DNA of 64,000 nt from Amborella trichopoda (GCF_000471905.2 NW_006494719.1:779857-843856), one strand, 5' to 3'. Shown: positions 42,840 to 53,858, counted from the stretch's first letter. The notes: generated by a model not told the origin, from the sequence alone. Program-made: numbers and translations.

Positions 42840-44318
42840 TGGGACATGGAGGGATACCCTACACCTTGCTTTGTTTTGTGACAAGTCACTGTAGCTTCAA
42901 TGACCTCGAATGGGGGAGCAATTGCTTCTTCTCCCCTTAATGTTTGAATGAACTTGGGCTCATAATTCATTGTTCTCATAATGTGATGAGCCTAATCATT
43001 GTAAATAGTCTAATCAGGAGGAGCTTTGGCTTCTATTCGAGGTGCATTCACCCCAAGCCCATCGTAGCTCTTGATTTCACGTACGAACACCTTTAGGTGT
43101 TTTGAGGCAATACGCATAACCCCCAATTGATTTTGGAGACTGCGAACGTCGCTTCTTAACGAAGTGGAATTTTTCTCTCAATTGCAAGTCATCTTCTGAG
43201 AAGGTGATCTCCATGCATCCACTTAAGATAGTTGGGTCCACCTCAATGGGTTCCACCTCGGGCTCGTACACCTATGGATTCAAAAGAGCCTAAACAAGAA
43301 CCATACAGTAATCCCTTGAGAGCATGAGGGCATCATAGATGCTAAGAAGGGCTGGAAGTTTCCTTACATGTCCTATCACATCATATTTAACCTTTTCATC
43401 GTCAACTGTTTGTGTTCCTGCTCCTACCACGGGCTTTGGTGGTATAATAGGTTTAGGTGGAAGAGGTTTATTTTGGGTTGCTGACTGGCATGATTACACA
43501 ACCTGCTTAGTTTGGGTAGTCTGAGTGAACTGGGAAGGAAGAGTTTGTTTTGACAGAGTGGGAGTTTGAGGTTGAGGCTTAGGAGGTGGCTGGGTATATG
43601 GGACCAGCGACATCCCAGGAAATTGGAAGATGGGTGAACTGTCCAAGGTATTTGGGCGAGGAAGGAGCTTAGGGAGCTGGAGGATGCGTAAATTGTTTAA
43701 AGTATTGGGGAGAGGGAGAAGTGACATACCAAGAAACTTCAAAATGCTTGGCTTCTGAGGTGGAGGTTGTAGCATTTTCCCTGACCTTAGACTCATCTGC
43801 CCTGTGTTGGGTAATGCTTTTAAGCTTTGCACCATGTGACAAGCTTTCTGATAATAGAAGATCTGCCCTCTTGATTCTCTACTCAAAGTCGGGCTCAGGA
43901 GGTGACTGTAGTTTCTTTGGTTTTGACCTCTTGTGTTTCTTAGTGGAACAAGATGGATTTGCCTTTGCTCGAGCTGTAAGAGCGTTAGCAACTCTCAAGA
44001 ATCTAGCTGCTTGAGCTAACGCCTTTTTCAGCCTTCTCCGGTGCGTCCTGCTTATATTGGTTCCTTCAAGCGCTATGCTAAGAGCCTTGAAGTATGGACA
44101 TTTCTAGGTTGTACCTGTAGGAGATATAGAAGAGGAAGGATAAGAAGACAAAGAAGTTGTGGAAGTCAAAGCATTCGCTTAGGTCATGCCCCCCATATAT
44201 GATGATATGGACACCGAAGACTCTTGGCTCTTTGAGCCTGATGATGGGTGCCTCATCTTTCTTCTGAACTGTCATTGCGTGGGACACTTCTGCTGCCCCA
44301 AATGTTCGATGGGACGAG
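42840..44318 (-). pseudogene. gag-protease remnant of copy 2
   Basis: From 44318 down on the - strand: AAEVSHAMTVQKKDEAP (gag near the zinc knuckles), the KKALAQAARFL...KKHKRSKPKK segment (about 44070-43900), MSLRSGKMLQPPPQKP and a Pro-rich linker (to 43494), IEVDPTILSGCMEITFSEDD, and then a deletion. REKFHFV joins directly to the KKRRSQSPKSIGG region of the tail, so the protease active site is gone. The end (near 42880) keeps FEVIEATVTCHKTKQGVGY. At 44318 the gene abuts LTR sequence; the N-terminal gag, leader and primer binding site are missing. Confidence 0.75.
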
Positions 44319-44589
44319 AAAAGAAGAGAGAGAAAGGGAGAGAAAGAAGAGAGAGAAAGAAGAGAGAGAAAGAAGGAGAAAAGAAGAGAGAAAGAAGCGA
44401 GGAAAGAAAAGAGAAAAGAAGAGAGATAGAGAGAGAAAGAGAGAGAAAAGAAGAGAGAAAAGAGAGAGAAAAGAAGAGACAAATGAGAGAGAAATGAGAG
44501 AGAAAAGAGAAAGAAAAGAAGAGAGAAGAAGAAGAGAGAAAGAAGAGAGAGAAAGAAGAGAGAAGAAAAAAGAGAGAAAGAAGAGAGAA

Positions 44590-44970
44590 GCATGGTCAGC
44601 GATGGATTTCTGTCATTCATCATAGAGAAAGAGGAGAGAGAAAAAACATGGATGACCATGGACTTCTGCCGTCCATGACAGAGAAAAAGGAGATAGAAAG
44701 AACATGGACGGCGATAGACTTCTGCCATCCATGATAGATAAAGATGAGAGAGAAAGAACATGGACAACGATGGACTTCTATCATCCATGATAGAGGAAAG
44801 ACAAGAGAGAAAGAACATCGACGACGATGGACTTCCTCCATTCATGATAGAGGAAAGACGAGAGAGAAAGAACATGAAGAGTGATGGACTTCCACTGTCC
44901 TTGACAAAGGAAAGAGGAGAGAGAAAGAACATGGATAGTGATGGACTTCCGCCGTCCATGACAGAGAGAG
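44590..44970 (-). repeat. Palindrome array of the copy 2 5' LTR
   Basis: Seven units, each with CATGGACGNNGATGGACTTC... on one side and CCGTCCATGA-like on the other (near 44590, 44648, 44706, 44760, 44817, 44873, 44930), spaced about 57 bp. The spacers are GAGAGAGAAAGAA. Same type as 1234-1913. Confidence 0.8.
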
Positions 44971-46025
44971 AGACATGAATGAGAAAGGAGTGTCATGCGC
45001 GATGACCATCACCGTGCACAACATGGGAAAGGGGAACTTGAACATAGGCCCGGCCCACCACTCAAGTTAATGCTCGCCTCACTTTGCATGTCTTTAGAGG
45101 ATAAGGGGAAAACTGAGAACGTCATACCCTGCGCCCGGCCCACCACTCGGGTTAATGCTCGCCGATAAGGAGAAAACTGAGAATGTCATACTCGGCGATG
45201 GGCATCGTCGTGTATGACTGAAGAGAAAGAAGAGAGAAAAGAAATAACAGAGTGAGAGAAAGATAGGGACGAAGAAAGTGGGTAGGGAAGAGAAAGAGGA
45301 AAGGAAAGTAGAGAAATAAGAAAGGAAAGAAGAGAGAGTAAAGGGAAGTGAGGAGAGAAATTGAGTGAGAGCTAGAGAAGAAATAAGGAAAGAGAGAAAC
45401 AAATTAGTAGAGAGAGAAGAAGAATAAGGAAAGAGGAGAGTAAAAAACATGCACGGCACAGCCACTGCTGTGTGTGTTAGAGAGAGCAGAAAACAGGGAA
45501 AGGGATTTATGCACAACACTGTCATCACCGTGTATGTCAGAGAGAGAAGAAAATAGAGAGAGATTCATGCATGACAATCCCATTGCCGTGCATGTTTAGA
45601 TAAAGAGAGACAGAGAGAAAGATAGAGCCGAAAGAATGAAGAAGAAAGGAGAAGAAGAGAGGGAGTGATGAAAAGAAGAAAAGCAAGAAGAAAAGAGGAA
45701 GGATGAAGAAGAGAGAGAGAAAGAGAGGCATGTATGGTGATGGTCACTGTTGTACATGTTTGAGAGGGAGATGAGAGCAATAGAGAGAAGAAGAGGAAGA
45801 TAGAGATAAAGTTAGATGAGAGGAAGGATGAGGAGAGAGAAAGATAGAGATGAGTTGAGAAAAGAGGAGGAGAGAGAAAGTTACCTTCATTGAGGGGTAT
45901 TAGACTTTTTCTTCTCTCTCCTCTCTCTCTCCAAGATGTGCCACCCAAACTCAATGGAAAAACTCAAACTTTATTCATCAATTAAAAGTATGAAGGGGGT
46001 CCTTTTTACAATTAGGTTTGGCATG

Positions 46026-46033
46026 TATTTATA
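46026..46033 (-). promoter_or_regulatory. TATA box of the copy 2 5' LTR
   Basis: The - strand reads CCAATTCTATAAATACATGC, identical in the core to copy 1 at 556-572. Confidence 0.7.
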
Positions 46034-47307
46034 GAATTGGGTCCAAACATGGGTGGATATCAAAAACCTATCTCAATTGATGATCATTACAATTATTTTG
46101 AATTAAAATAAAATTTAAAAATGTGTGCAAAATGACTAACAATTCATGAAATTTTAAAAGAGTCCCTGTTGCTGCCCTATAACATGCGTGATCTTTTGTG
46201 GATGATCAGCAGTTGCTCTGGTGCCCGTTTGACTAAAGGATGATTTTTTTCTTCTAGGGATCGGAGTGGCGATCGATTTGGTACCAACTTCGAGCCACAA
46301 ATCGTGTTTTTTATGCCACCATCATGTGACTTGAAATTTACGTGAACCTTAGAAACTTCCTATCGATAGTGCACTCGTTTCTTGATGTTTTTCCATGTTT
46401 TGCCATCAAGATCACGTGGCAACAAATGTAGCTCAATTTCGTGCTTGGACGAAGATTTTGCATCGTTTTGGTTTTGGTTGAAATCTGAATTATGAGGGCT
46501 GGAATTTACAATAGCGTGGACCCCTTTGTTTGTGAAATCTGACCATTCATCACGTGTATGGTTCGGATCAAGGATAACCCTGAAGCTTACGCACGTGATG
46601 GAACTGGTCTCACGTCGATTCGTTATGCGAGCAACATAATTTGGCCGCTTGAGCGAGGAGTTTCGCTATTGATTTTTCTGCAACTTTCTTTACGAATCGA
46701 CAACTTCTCTATAACTTTTCTCCCCACTCGGGCGTGGTCACGGGGCGTGCCACATATCGAAACGCTCGTCTTGACGAGACAACAGCTCACAAAATTTGAG
46801 CGCGATCCGACTCGAGACAGGTGAGATATGGCTCCCGAAAGTCACTTCCCAAAACTATAAAAACAGCCACCATCAATGGTGATTTGGTTCAGGGAGGGCA
46901 CACGGGAATAGTGTGGGGCTTACCCTTTTTCGGTCTTTTACCCATAACTTTGTCCAGGAATGCTTGATTAAGCCGAAACCTGACCCTTAAAGGTTTTCGA
47001 CTATTTCGGATCTAATGGCGGTTGTCCCACAACAATTTGATGCACCAAAAATGGGTTCTAGTTACATGGTCTATTTTAGGGTGTTAAAGGCTGATTTTTT
47101 GAAGTTGTTTCTTTGTCTGTACTTCCTTAGACATGTTGGATTGCGACAAAACTTGGTATGTGGCCTTTTGAAGTGCTTTTGAATATTCCTACTTGTTTTG
47201 GGGAAATTCTGAGACTATCGAGAATTCCACTATAATTCAGGCTTTATTGATCGGCTTCCTCTTTATTCTGCATCAGGGATGAAGGTGCTGAAAAATGTCT
47301 TCAAACA

Positions 47308-47831
47308 CGGGTTAATCACTTACTGGTCTAGCCACTGTGTTAGTCTAGCCACTTGGTCAAATTCTTCTCTTCTCTTTCCTCTATTCTATCTCTTTCTTCT
47401 TTTTTCATCACCCCAACCTCTATCCTCTTATTCTTTCCTTCTTCTTTTGGATGTTCATGCCTGTGTGCATTCGCCCAAAGACAAGGTGGGGTCCCTTGGC
47501 CCACTTGTCTTGTAAAATTATCCATGTATGTGTGATTGCCGAAACATGAGAGTACAGGTCAAGGGCAATGACTTTGAACTAGTTGAAGGACTAGGGGCTT
47601 TCCGTCGTGATCTAAGAGGGCACCGATGCAAGCAAGCCCAAGTGAGTCACGGACCCAGGTGAGGTGTGTCCTGCCTCACACCAAATTCCTCTATTACCGG
47701 TTGGTGTACATGCTCTTGTTTCTTAACAAGGTTCTTGAAAGAGCGGTATCAAGTCTCGAGTTCTCCTTGAAACTCGAGGCACATGCGACCAGGTCATCCC
47801 AACTAGGGGGCGAGATCGAGGCTTCTAAGCA
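47308..47831 (+). mobile_element. End of the copy 1 3' LTR
   Basis: CGGGTTAATCACTTACTGG resumes copy 1 exactly where 36740 broke off (5' LTR 2778). The block follows 2778-3299, including AAAGACAAGGTGGGGTCCCT (47476) and GGGGGCGAGATCGAGG (47806), and ends ...CTAAGCA at 47831. An open frame at 47626-47856 follows LTR sequence and is not a gene. Confidence 0.85.
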
Positions 47832-47866
47832 CCGAGACCTGGGCAAAGCAATCTAACTTCATGCGG
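47832..47866 (-). mobile_element. Small fragment of another composite copy
   Basis: GACCTGGGCAAAGCAATCTA followed by ACTTCATGCGGTC matches the start of the tandem array of copy 2 (39674-39710). It separates the right end of copy 1 from the truncated 3' LTR of copy 3. It may mean that copy 1 inserted into an older composite copy, or that the junction was rearranged. Confidence 0.5.
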
Positions 47867-48009
47867 TCTAGAATGATAACAGAAAGAATGAAAATTATAG
47901 AGAGAGAGTAAGAAGTAAGAGAATAGGACAGAGAAGAGAAAGAAAGAGAGGAAGAGAGAAAGTAGGAGAAGAGTGTGAGAGAAGAGAGAAGGAAGGAGAA
48001 AAGAGGGTG

Positions 48010-48690
48010 AAAGACATAGTTGGCGCTAGGCATCACCGGCTGTGTTGGAAGAGGAAGTGAAGGGAAGACACAATCGATGCTAGGCATCGCCAACTGGGTT
48101 GGAAAGAAAAAGAGAAGGAAAGACACAGTCGGTGCAAGGCATCGCCGACTGGGTTAAAAGAGAAGAGAGAGACGGACATAGTCGGCGCTAGGCTTTGTCA
48201 ATTGTGTTTAAAAAATGAGGAAAGAAAAACACAGTATGCGTTGAGCATCACCCGTTGGGTTGGAATGAGAAGAGAGAGAAAGGCGCAGTTGGTCCTAGGC
48301 TTCGTCGATTGTATTAGACATAAAAGAGAGAGAAGATGCAGTTGGTGCTAGGCTTCGTTGACTGTATTCCATAGAGAAGAGAGAGAAGATGCAATCGGTG
48401 TTAGGCTTCAACGACTGTATTGGATAGATAAGAGAGAAGATGCAGTCGGTGCTAGGCTTTACTGACTATATTTGACAGAGAAGAGAAAGAAGATACAGTC
48501 AACATTAAGCTTTGCCGATTGTATTAGACAGAGAAGAGAGAGAAGATGTAGTCAGTGTTAGACTTCACAGACTGTGTTAGATAGAGAAGAGACAGAAGAT
48601 GCAGTCGACACTAGATTTCACTGACTATATTAGACAGAGAAGTGAGAGAAGATGCAGTCGGTACTAGACTTCACTGACTGTGTCAGAGAA
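48010..48690 (-). repeat. Array of short palindromes, CAGTCGGCG type
   Basis: Thirteen units at about 48013, 48070, 48126, 48178, 48230, 48285, 48337, 48388, 48440, 48495, 48546, 48600 and 48652, period 51-57 bp. Each has ACACAGTCGGCG-like and CGCCGACTGTGT-like arms around a loop such as CTAGGCAT. Spacers are AGAGAAGAGAGAGAAGATG. Arms and loops co-vary in part (for example GTTGGTG/CGTTGACTG-like pairs), though some pairs are broken. Confidence 0.8.
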
Positions 48691-48732
48691 AGAGAGAGAT
48701 AGAGATGAGAAAGAGGAGAGAGAAAGAGAGAT

Positions 48733-48980
48733 AAAAATGAGAAAGAGGTGAGAGAAAGAGAGATAGAGATGAGAAAGAAGAGAGAAAAAGAGAGATGGAG
48801 ATGAGAAAGAGGAGGGAGAAAGAGAGACAGAGATGAGAAATATAACNNNNNNNNNNNNNNNNNNNNAAAAATGAGAAAGAGGTGAGAGAAAGAGAGATAG
48901 AGATGAGAAAGAAGAGAGAAAAAGAGAGATGGAGATGAGAAAGAGGAGGGAGAAAGAGAGACAGAGATGAGAAATATAAC
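48733..48980. other. 20-N gap flanked by identical 114-bp copies
   Basis: 48733-48846 and 48867-48980 appear identical over 114 bp, with 20 N (48847-48866) between them. All true repeats nearby are diverged, so this looks like two overlapping contig ends that were not merged, not a biological duplication. Confidence 0.8.
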
Positions 48981-50525
48981 AGAGATAGAGATGAGTGAGA
49001 GGGGGGAGAAAGGGAGAAATAAAGATGAGATGACAAGAAACAAATGAGGAAAGAGGGGAGGAAGAGAAAGAGGGGAGGATAAAGAAATAGAGGAGGAGAG
49101 AGAAAGAGGGAAGGAGAGAGAAAGATGAGAGAAGAGAAAAAATTACCTTACCGAAGGGTATCGACCCTTTTCTTCACTCTCCTTGTTGAAAGAATGAACC
49201 CCAAACTCTTTTACAATTTGGCTTTGCATGCTTGTATAGAATTGGGCCCAAACATGGGTGGACACTCAAAACCTACCTAGATTTGAAGATAATTGCAATT
49301 TAATTGAATTAATAGAAATTTTAAAAATGGGTGCAAAAGGACTGTTTTGCCCCTACCTAACAATGCGTGGAATTTCAGAACAGTCCTTGCTATTCCTTGA
49401 GAACTTGTGTGATCTTTCATAACTGATCAGGGGTTGTTCTGTTGCCTGTTTGACCAAAGGATGATTGTTTTCTTATGGGGCTCGGCACGGCGATCGATTT
49501 GATACCAATTTCAAGCCATGAATCATGTCTTTAAGCCATGTTCATGAGACTTGAATTTTGGATGAATCTTGAAAACTTCTGATTGGTAGTGTGCTCTCTC
49601 CTTTATGTTTTTCTTTTGTTTCTTATCTGAATTACACTGATCATGCCATCATGATCACATTACAATGAGCACAGCTCGATTTTGTATTTGGATGAAGATT
49701 TTATAGTCTTGCATTTTTGACCGAAATCTTGAAATTCAACGGCTGAAATTTATAGCAGCTTCGACGCCTCCGTGTGTGAAATCCAACAATTCATTGTACA
49801 TTCAGACCAAAGCTAACCACAGACCTCACGCACATGATGTAATTGGTTTCATGCTGATCGAGTATGTGAGCGTCGTGATTTGGTTGCCGGAGTGGGGCGC
49901 GCTGCTGCTAAATTTTCTACAACTTTTCTTCACAGGTCAGCAACTTCTCTCTAGCTTTTCTCCTTGCTCGGGCATCGTCACGGGGAGTTACACATGTCGA
50001 AACGCCCGTCTTGATGAAACGAACATACTCACCAAATTTGACTGTGATCTAACTTGGAAGGAGTGAGACATAGGCCCTGAATTCACTGCCCATGATTGTA
50101 AAAATAGCCACCTTTAATGGCGTTTTGGTGCAGGGTGCCCACACGGGAATAGTGTGCGGCCTACCCCTTTTCGATATTTTACCCATAACTTTGTCCTAGA
50201 GTTCCCGATTAAACTGAAACTTGACCCATAGGGGTTGAATCCATGAGCGGTTTGACGCATCAAAGAGATAGTTCTAGTTATGGGGTCCATTTCAGGGTGC
50301 TAGTGGCTGATTTTACAGGAATTATTTCTTTGTGTTCACTGCCTTAAATATATCTGATCACGATGAAACTTAACAGGTGGCCTTTTGGAGTGCTTATGAA
50401 GATCATGACCAATTCTGGGGGAATTATGAGACTATCAAAATTTTCCCTTATTTTGTAGGTTTGATTGACCTGCTTCCTCTTTAATCAGCATCTGGGACCA
50501 AAGTGCTGAAAAATGCGTTCAAATA

Positions 50526-50538
50526 GCTTGCCCCACAG
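50526..50538 (-). other. Polypurine tract of composite copy 3
   Basis: CTGTGGGGCAAGC on the - strand directly precedes the LTR start TATTTG. It resembles AAAGAGGGGCAAC before the Tat 3' LTR. Copy 1 has GATGAGGCAAGCAG here. Confidence 0.55.
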
Positions 50539-50539
50539 A

Positions 50540-51740
50540 TTGTTGCACTTCGAGAGAAGCGAGAAGGACAACATTTAGAAAATTTTCTTCGATTTTTTTT
50601 GTTTTTTCTTTCTAGTCACAGGTCCACGTGAACACCGAGGAGATTCACGCAATGGTGCGACTAGGATACTCAGACGTAGGGATGCATTATTCACGGGTCC
50701 ATCTGTGGAGACTTTAGGGGAGAAGAGGCTTTTTTGAGGGATATTGTCGAAGTCCTTACCCTCATGATGACTATTTGTGATTTTGACTGAGGATTTTGTA
50801 CGGACCTCGACAGACAGAATCAGGCCTGTCTGTCAATTGAGTGCCATGTTGAAGGCCATTGTTCCCATTTAGTTTGGATTTGTGTATATCCTCTAGTGTT
50901 GAGCCATGTTTCGAGGATTACGTGAATGGTATCCTGAAAGGCCTTTGCGTTAGGGCCGTCTGCTTCGTGCATCATTCATTCCTTGGCGAGTAGGGTACCT
51001 CAGTTTATCAAGGTGACCAGCTTTGGGTACAATCACCCCTACCCACTACTTTGTAGCTACAACAATCATCTGATTACAGCTCAAAATTCATGACTGGCCA
51101 GATATTCTTTGGCAAGTAGGGTACTTCAGTTTATCGAGCTAAGCAGCTCTGGGTACAACCTCCCCTACCCACTGCTTTCCAGCTCTGACAATCATCTGAT
51201 TGCCGCTCCAAAGTCATGGTTGACTTAGCTTCCTTGGGACATCTTCAACATCTTGGAAGTCTGTTGGTGACCTTATGAGAATGATGCTCTTTGTCATGAG
51301 ACTTGTCTTGCCTTCTTGGCAAATCTTCTGTCCTTCGAGTCCTTTCTGACGAATGGACTCAAGCTTTTGGATCATGGAATGTGTCACCAAGGATTTTTCT
51401 TTTTGAATGAGGGCAGAAGCCGCCTATTGAGGCGAACACTGCATCAACTTGTTTATTGGTCCAAGCATCCTTTACGGATTTTCACTTGAACTTGGGAAGT
51501 GACGTGGTTGAGATGGTTTTTACCAAATTCTTTTTATTTGGGGCCCTTTTACCCTTGACCTCTCGGCCATGTCCATCCTTATTCTTCCATTCTTACTCAC
51601 GATGCCCTTTCGGGTTTTCACCATGCTCGAGTATTTATTTACGGAACTCTTTTACTTATGGTTTCGTGACCATGCCCATCCGTCATTTTTACTCATAGCG
51701 TTCCTTTGTTAAGGTATACACCATGCCCATTTTTTTTTTT
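50540..51740. other. Non-coding region of copy 3 with a ~115-bp direct repeat
   Basis: It is homologous in part to 16200-17570 (inverted), for example CGTGAACACCGAGGAGAT (50628) and the ATGCCCATC...TTTTTACTCA words (51600-51740). Two diverged direct repeats, 50988-51102 and 51103-51220, contain GGCRAGTAGGGTACYTCAG and GACAATCATCTGATT. The open frame at 51456-51698 is not supported as a gene. Confidence 0.6.
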
Positions 51741-52640
51741 TTTGTGAAGACGTGTTTAAGGTCATGCTTTCGGGACCTGTGCAAAGCAATTTATCGTCAT
51801 GGGGCCAAGACTTTCACTATGGTTTAAATTCATACATCTAGACCATAATGAAGATGGATGGCAGTCTGTAGAGGCAATGGAGTGAGTATGTAGTGGTTTA
51901 GCTCACTGTTGAGGAGATGGCATGAGGCTACTTGTGAAAGATGGATGATGTATGAAAGGAAGGTGAAAAGTGGTGACCCACTAGCTTATGACGAGTATAG
52001 GTGGCAGAATGGTTCACTATTTTGTGAGCGCGGATGAGGCTCATTGGGGAATGATATATGATTATGAAATGAATGGAATCACCGGGTAGATAGTAATAGT
52101 GGTGCTCGTATGTGGGGGCGCGTTTATGGTCGTGCCTCCTGGACCTATGCAAAGCAGTTTATCGTTATGCAGCCAGAACGTGTACTATAGTTTTAGGTTC
52201 ATATAAATTAGATCGTGGTTATGAAGTTTAGAGTCATACAACTAGGACCGTGCAATTTACGATCATGTAAGTAGACCTCTGCTACAGTTTAAGGTCATAT
52301 AGTTTGGACCATGGTTATGCAGTTTAGAGTCATGCAACTAGGACCGTGCAGTTTAAGGTCGTGTGACTAGACCTCCGCTACAGTTTAAGATCATATAGTT
52401 TGGACTATGGTTATGAAGTCTAGAGTCATGAAACTAAGACCGTGCTTTTTAAGGTCGTGCAACTAGACCTCCGCTATAATTTAAAGTCATATAGTTTTGA
52501 CCATGCACTTTAGGGTGGTGCATCTAAACCAAGGCTATACAGTTTAAGGTCATGCAGGACGGACCAAGGTTGTGCAGTTTAGGGTCATGCAGCACAGACC
52601 AAGGCTGTGCAATTTAGGGTCATGCAGTACAGACCATGGT
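51740..52640 (+). repeat. Tandem array, GTTTAAGGTCATGCA family, copy 3
   Basis: Units with GTTTAAGGTCATATAGTTTG, GGACCATGGTTATGCAGTTT and AGAGTCATGCAACTAGGACC, at about 35-70 bp spacing. Same family as 15290-16190 and 39600-40530. A short stretch at 51850-52120 within it is non-repetitive. Confidence 0.8.
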
Positions 52641-53010
52641 TTGGGTCACGATGTAGGTGAGACTCCATATGGAATAGGTCTATGGATGACAATCTGACTC
52701 CCTGGGGATAAAGTGGTTAGTGTCATACATAAGCAGAGGGTTCAGATGGCAAACGAAAGAAGGCTTCACTAGGTATTAGGGTGCGAGTATGACTCCTAGG
52801 AGATGAAAGATGAGACTCCATGGAGAATAGGTAAGCCGACTCCATGACGATAAGATAACAAAGTAGTAGTGACTTGGTGTGAAACAGACCCACTGGGGAT
52901 TGAAGAGATAAGAATGACCTTAACTCCACTAGGGATAATGGGCTGCAGTACGGGTGTGACCCATAATGGGGATGAGCGACAGTGGCCTGCTCCTTACTCC
53001 ATTAGGGATG
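52640..53010 (+). repeat. Primer-binding-site-like words, copy 3
   Basis: GACTCCCTGGGGATAAAG (52687), TTCACTAGGTATTAGGG (52765), ACCCACTGGGGATTGAAG (52888), AACTCCACTAGGGATAATGG (52922) and CTCCATTAGGGATG (52995) resemble the primer binding site core ACTCCACTGGGGA at 25-80 bp spacing. Confidence 0.55.
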
Positions 53011-53019
53011 TTAGATCAA

Positions 53020-53640
53020 GCACAACTTTGGCATAGGTTGCTTAAAATACAATCGATGCCAGGTGCAGCAACCATTATTTATTGAGCAGTCAGCCGACGC
53101 TAAGTCTATAAAAACACACCCGACGCTGAAGTCTATAAAAACACACCCGACGCTGAAGTTGGCCAACACTGACTCTTAACCACTCAGCCGACGCTGGCTT
53201 GTTAAAATTACAGTGGGCGCTGAAGACGACATGTGCCACCACTGGCGCTGAGTTGCTGAGCACACAACCGGTGCTAAGTTTGTTGAAACACAGTTGACGC
53301 TAGGTCACTTTGACTGTATAATCCGTGCTGGGTTATTAAATACGTAGCTGGAGCTGAGGGCAGCCCATGCTATAGTTTGAACACGGTCGGTGCTGGGTTA
53401 TTGAGCACATGACCGATGCTAGGGCTGTTGAAACACAGTCGACGCTAGGTCACTTCGACTACATAGACGGTGCTTGGTTATTAAAAACACAGTCGATGCT
53501 AAGGGAAGCCCATGCTATCATTTGAACATGGCTGACGTGGGTTATCGAGCACTCGACCTGCGCTAGGGCGGTTGAAACTTAGCCGGCGCTAGGTCACTTC
53601 GACCGCATGGCCGGCGCTGGTTGTGGATTGGTACTCGGGC
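53020..53640 (+). repeat. Tandem array upstream of the PMD promoter, CACAGCCGACGCT units
   Basis: Units of about 35-60 bp carry ACACAGTCGACGCTAGGTCA, CTTCGACTGCATAGACGG or TTATTGAGCACACAACCGGT. The words match the stems of the LTR palindromes of copy 3 (CAGTCGGCGCTAG). 53107-53156 contains an exact 29-bp tandem duplication. Confidence 0.75.
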
Positions 53641-53858
53641 TGTAGCCCAAGCCCGACCAGGCCTTGATGAGGTGGTAAATGAAAATTTTCTCGAGCCTCA
53701 GCTCAAAACTTGATTCAGTCCAGCCCATTTGTTGGGCTTTTACAGGCGGCGATGCGAGTTGCCTTGGATCAAGCCTGACCCGGCTCATCGTTGTTTTGCT
53801 TTCCTTGGACACTGCTGAGAGTCTCAGTTTTTTAGGGGCATTTGAGGGTAGTGTTGGC

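Larger units (their letters stand above)
36741..47307 (-). mobile_element. Composite element copy 2, internally deleted
   Basis: Inverted relative to copy 1 and inserted into its 3' LTR. The 5-bp flanks are CGAGT (36736-36740) and CGGGT (47308-47312); the empty site is at 2778-2782 (CGGGT). The outer ends read TGTTTGAAGAC (from 47307 on the - strand) and ...CTTAACCA (ending at 36741), giving TG...CA termini. The internal region is only about 4.7 kb. The primer binding site, leader, most of gag and nearly all PMD coding sequence are deleted. Confidence 0.85.
44319..47307 (-). mobile_element. 5' LTR of composite copy 2 (tail missing)
   Basis: On the - strand it begins TGTTTGAAGACATTTTTCAGC at 47307. 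It runs through U3 (homologous to 17585-18861 of copy 1), TATA at 46033-46026, and the GA/TC tract to 44319. 45053-45190 contains a roughly 80-bp direct duplication (CGGCCCACCACTC...ATAAGG(A/G)GAAAACTGAGAA). The last ~500 bp of the LTR are deleted together with the start of the internal region. Confidence 0.8.
1..47831 (+). mobile_element. Composite non-autonomous LTR retrotransposon, copy 1 (5' end outside window)
   Basis: Order on the + strand: 5' LTR (to 3299), degenerate primer binding site, leader ORF, gag, protease, antisense PMD gene (13374 down to 9547), tandem arrays, degenerate polypurine tract, and a 3' LTR from 17585 to 47831. Three later insertions split the 3' LTR: a Tat element at 18862-32245, a solo LTR at 32304-34935 and copy 2 at 36741-47307. 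The internal part is about 14.3 kb and the LTR about 4 kb, so the intact element was about 22 kb. That size recalls Ogre-type giants, but no reverse transcriptase or integrase is present. The 3' LTR pieces, taken in order, follow the 5' LTR, except that about 265 bp (525-790 equivalent) were lost at the Tat insertion. The left end and its target duplication lie outside the window. Confidence 0.8.
47867..50525 (-). mobile_element. 3' LTR of composite copy 3 (tail missing)
   Basis: It starts TATTTGAACGCATTTTTCAGC at 50525 on the - strand and runs through U3 (to about 49230, with weak TATA-like TATACAAG at 49233-49240). A GA-rich tract and palindrome array follow, to 47867, where AGAATGATAACAGAAAGAATG aligns with 63427. 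The last ~650 bp of the LTR are absent. Confidence 0.75.

Noticed and set aside
48010-48690. Regular repeats with ~53-bp period resembling a CRISPR array
   Set aside because: The repeats diverge, spacers are purine-only low complexity and not unique, no cas genes are present, and the context is a plant retrotransposon LTR.
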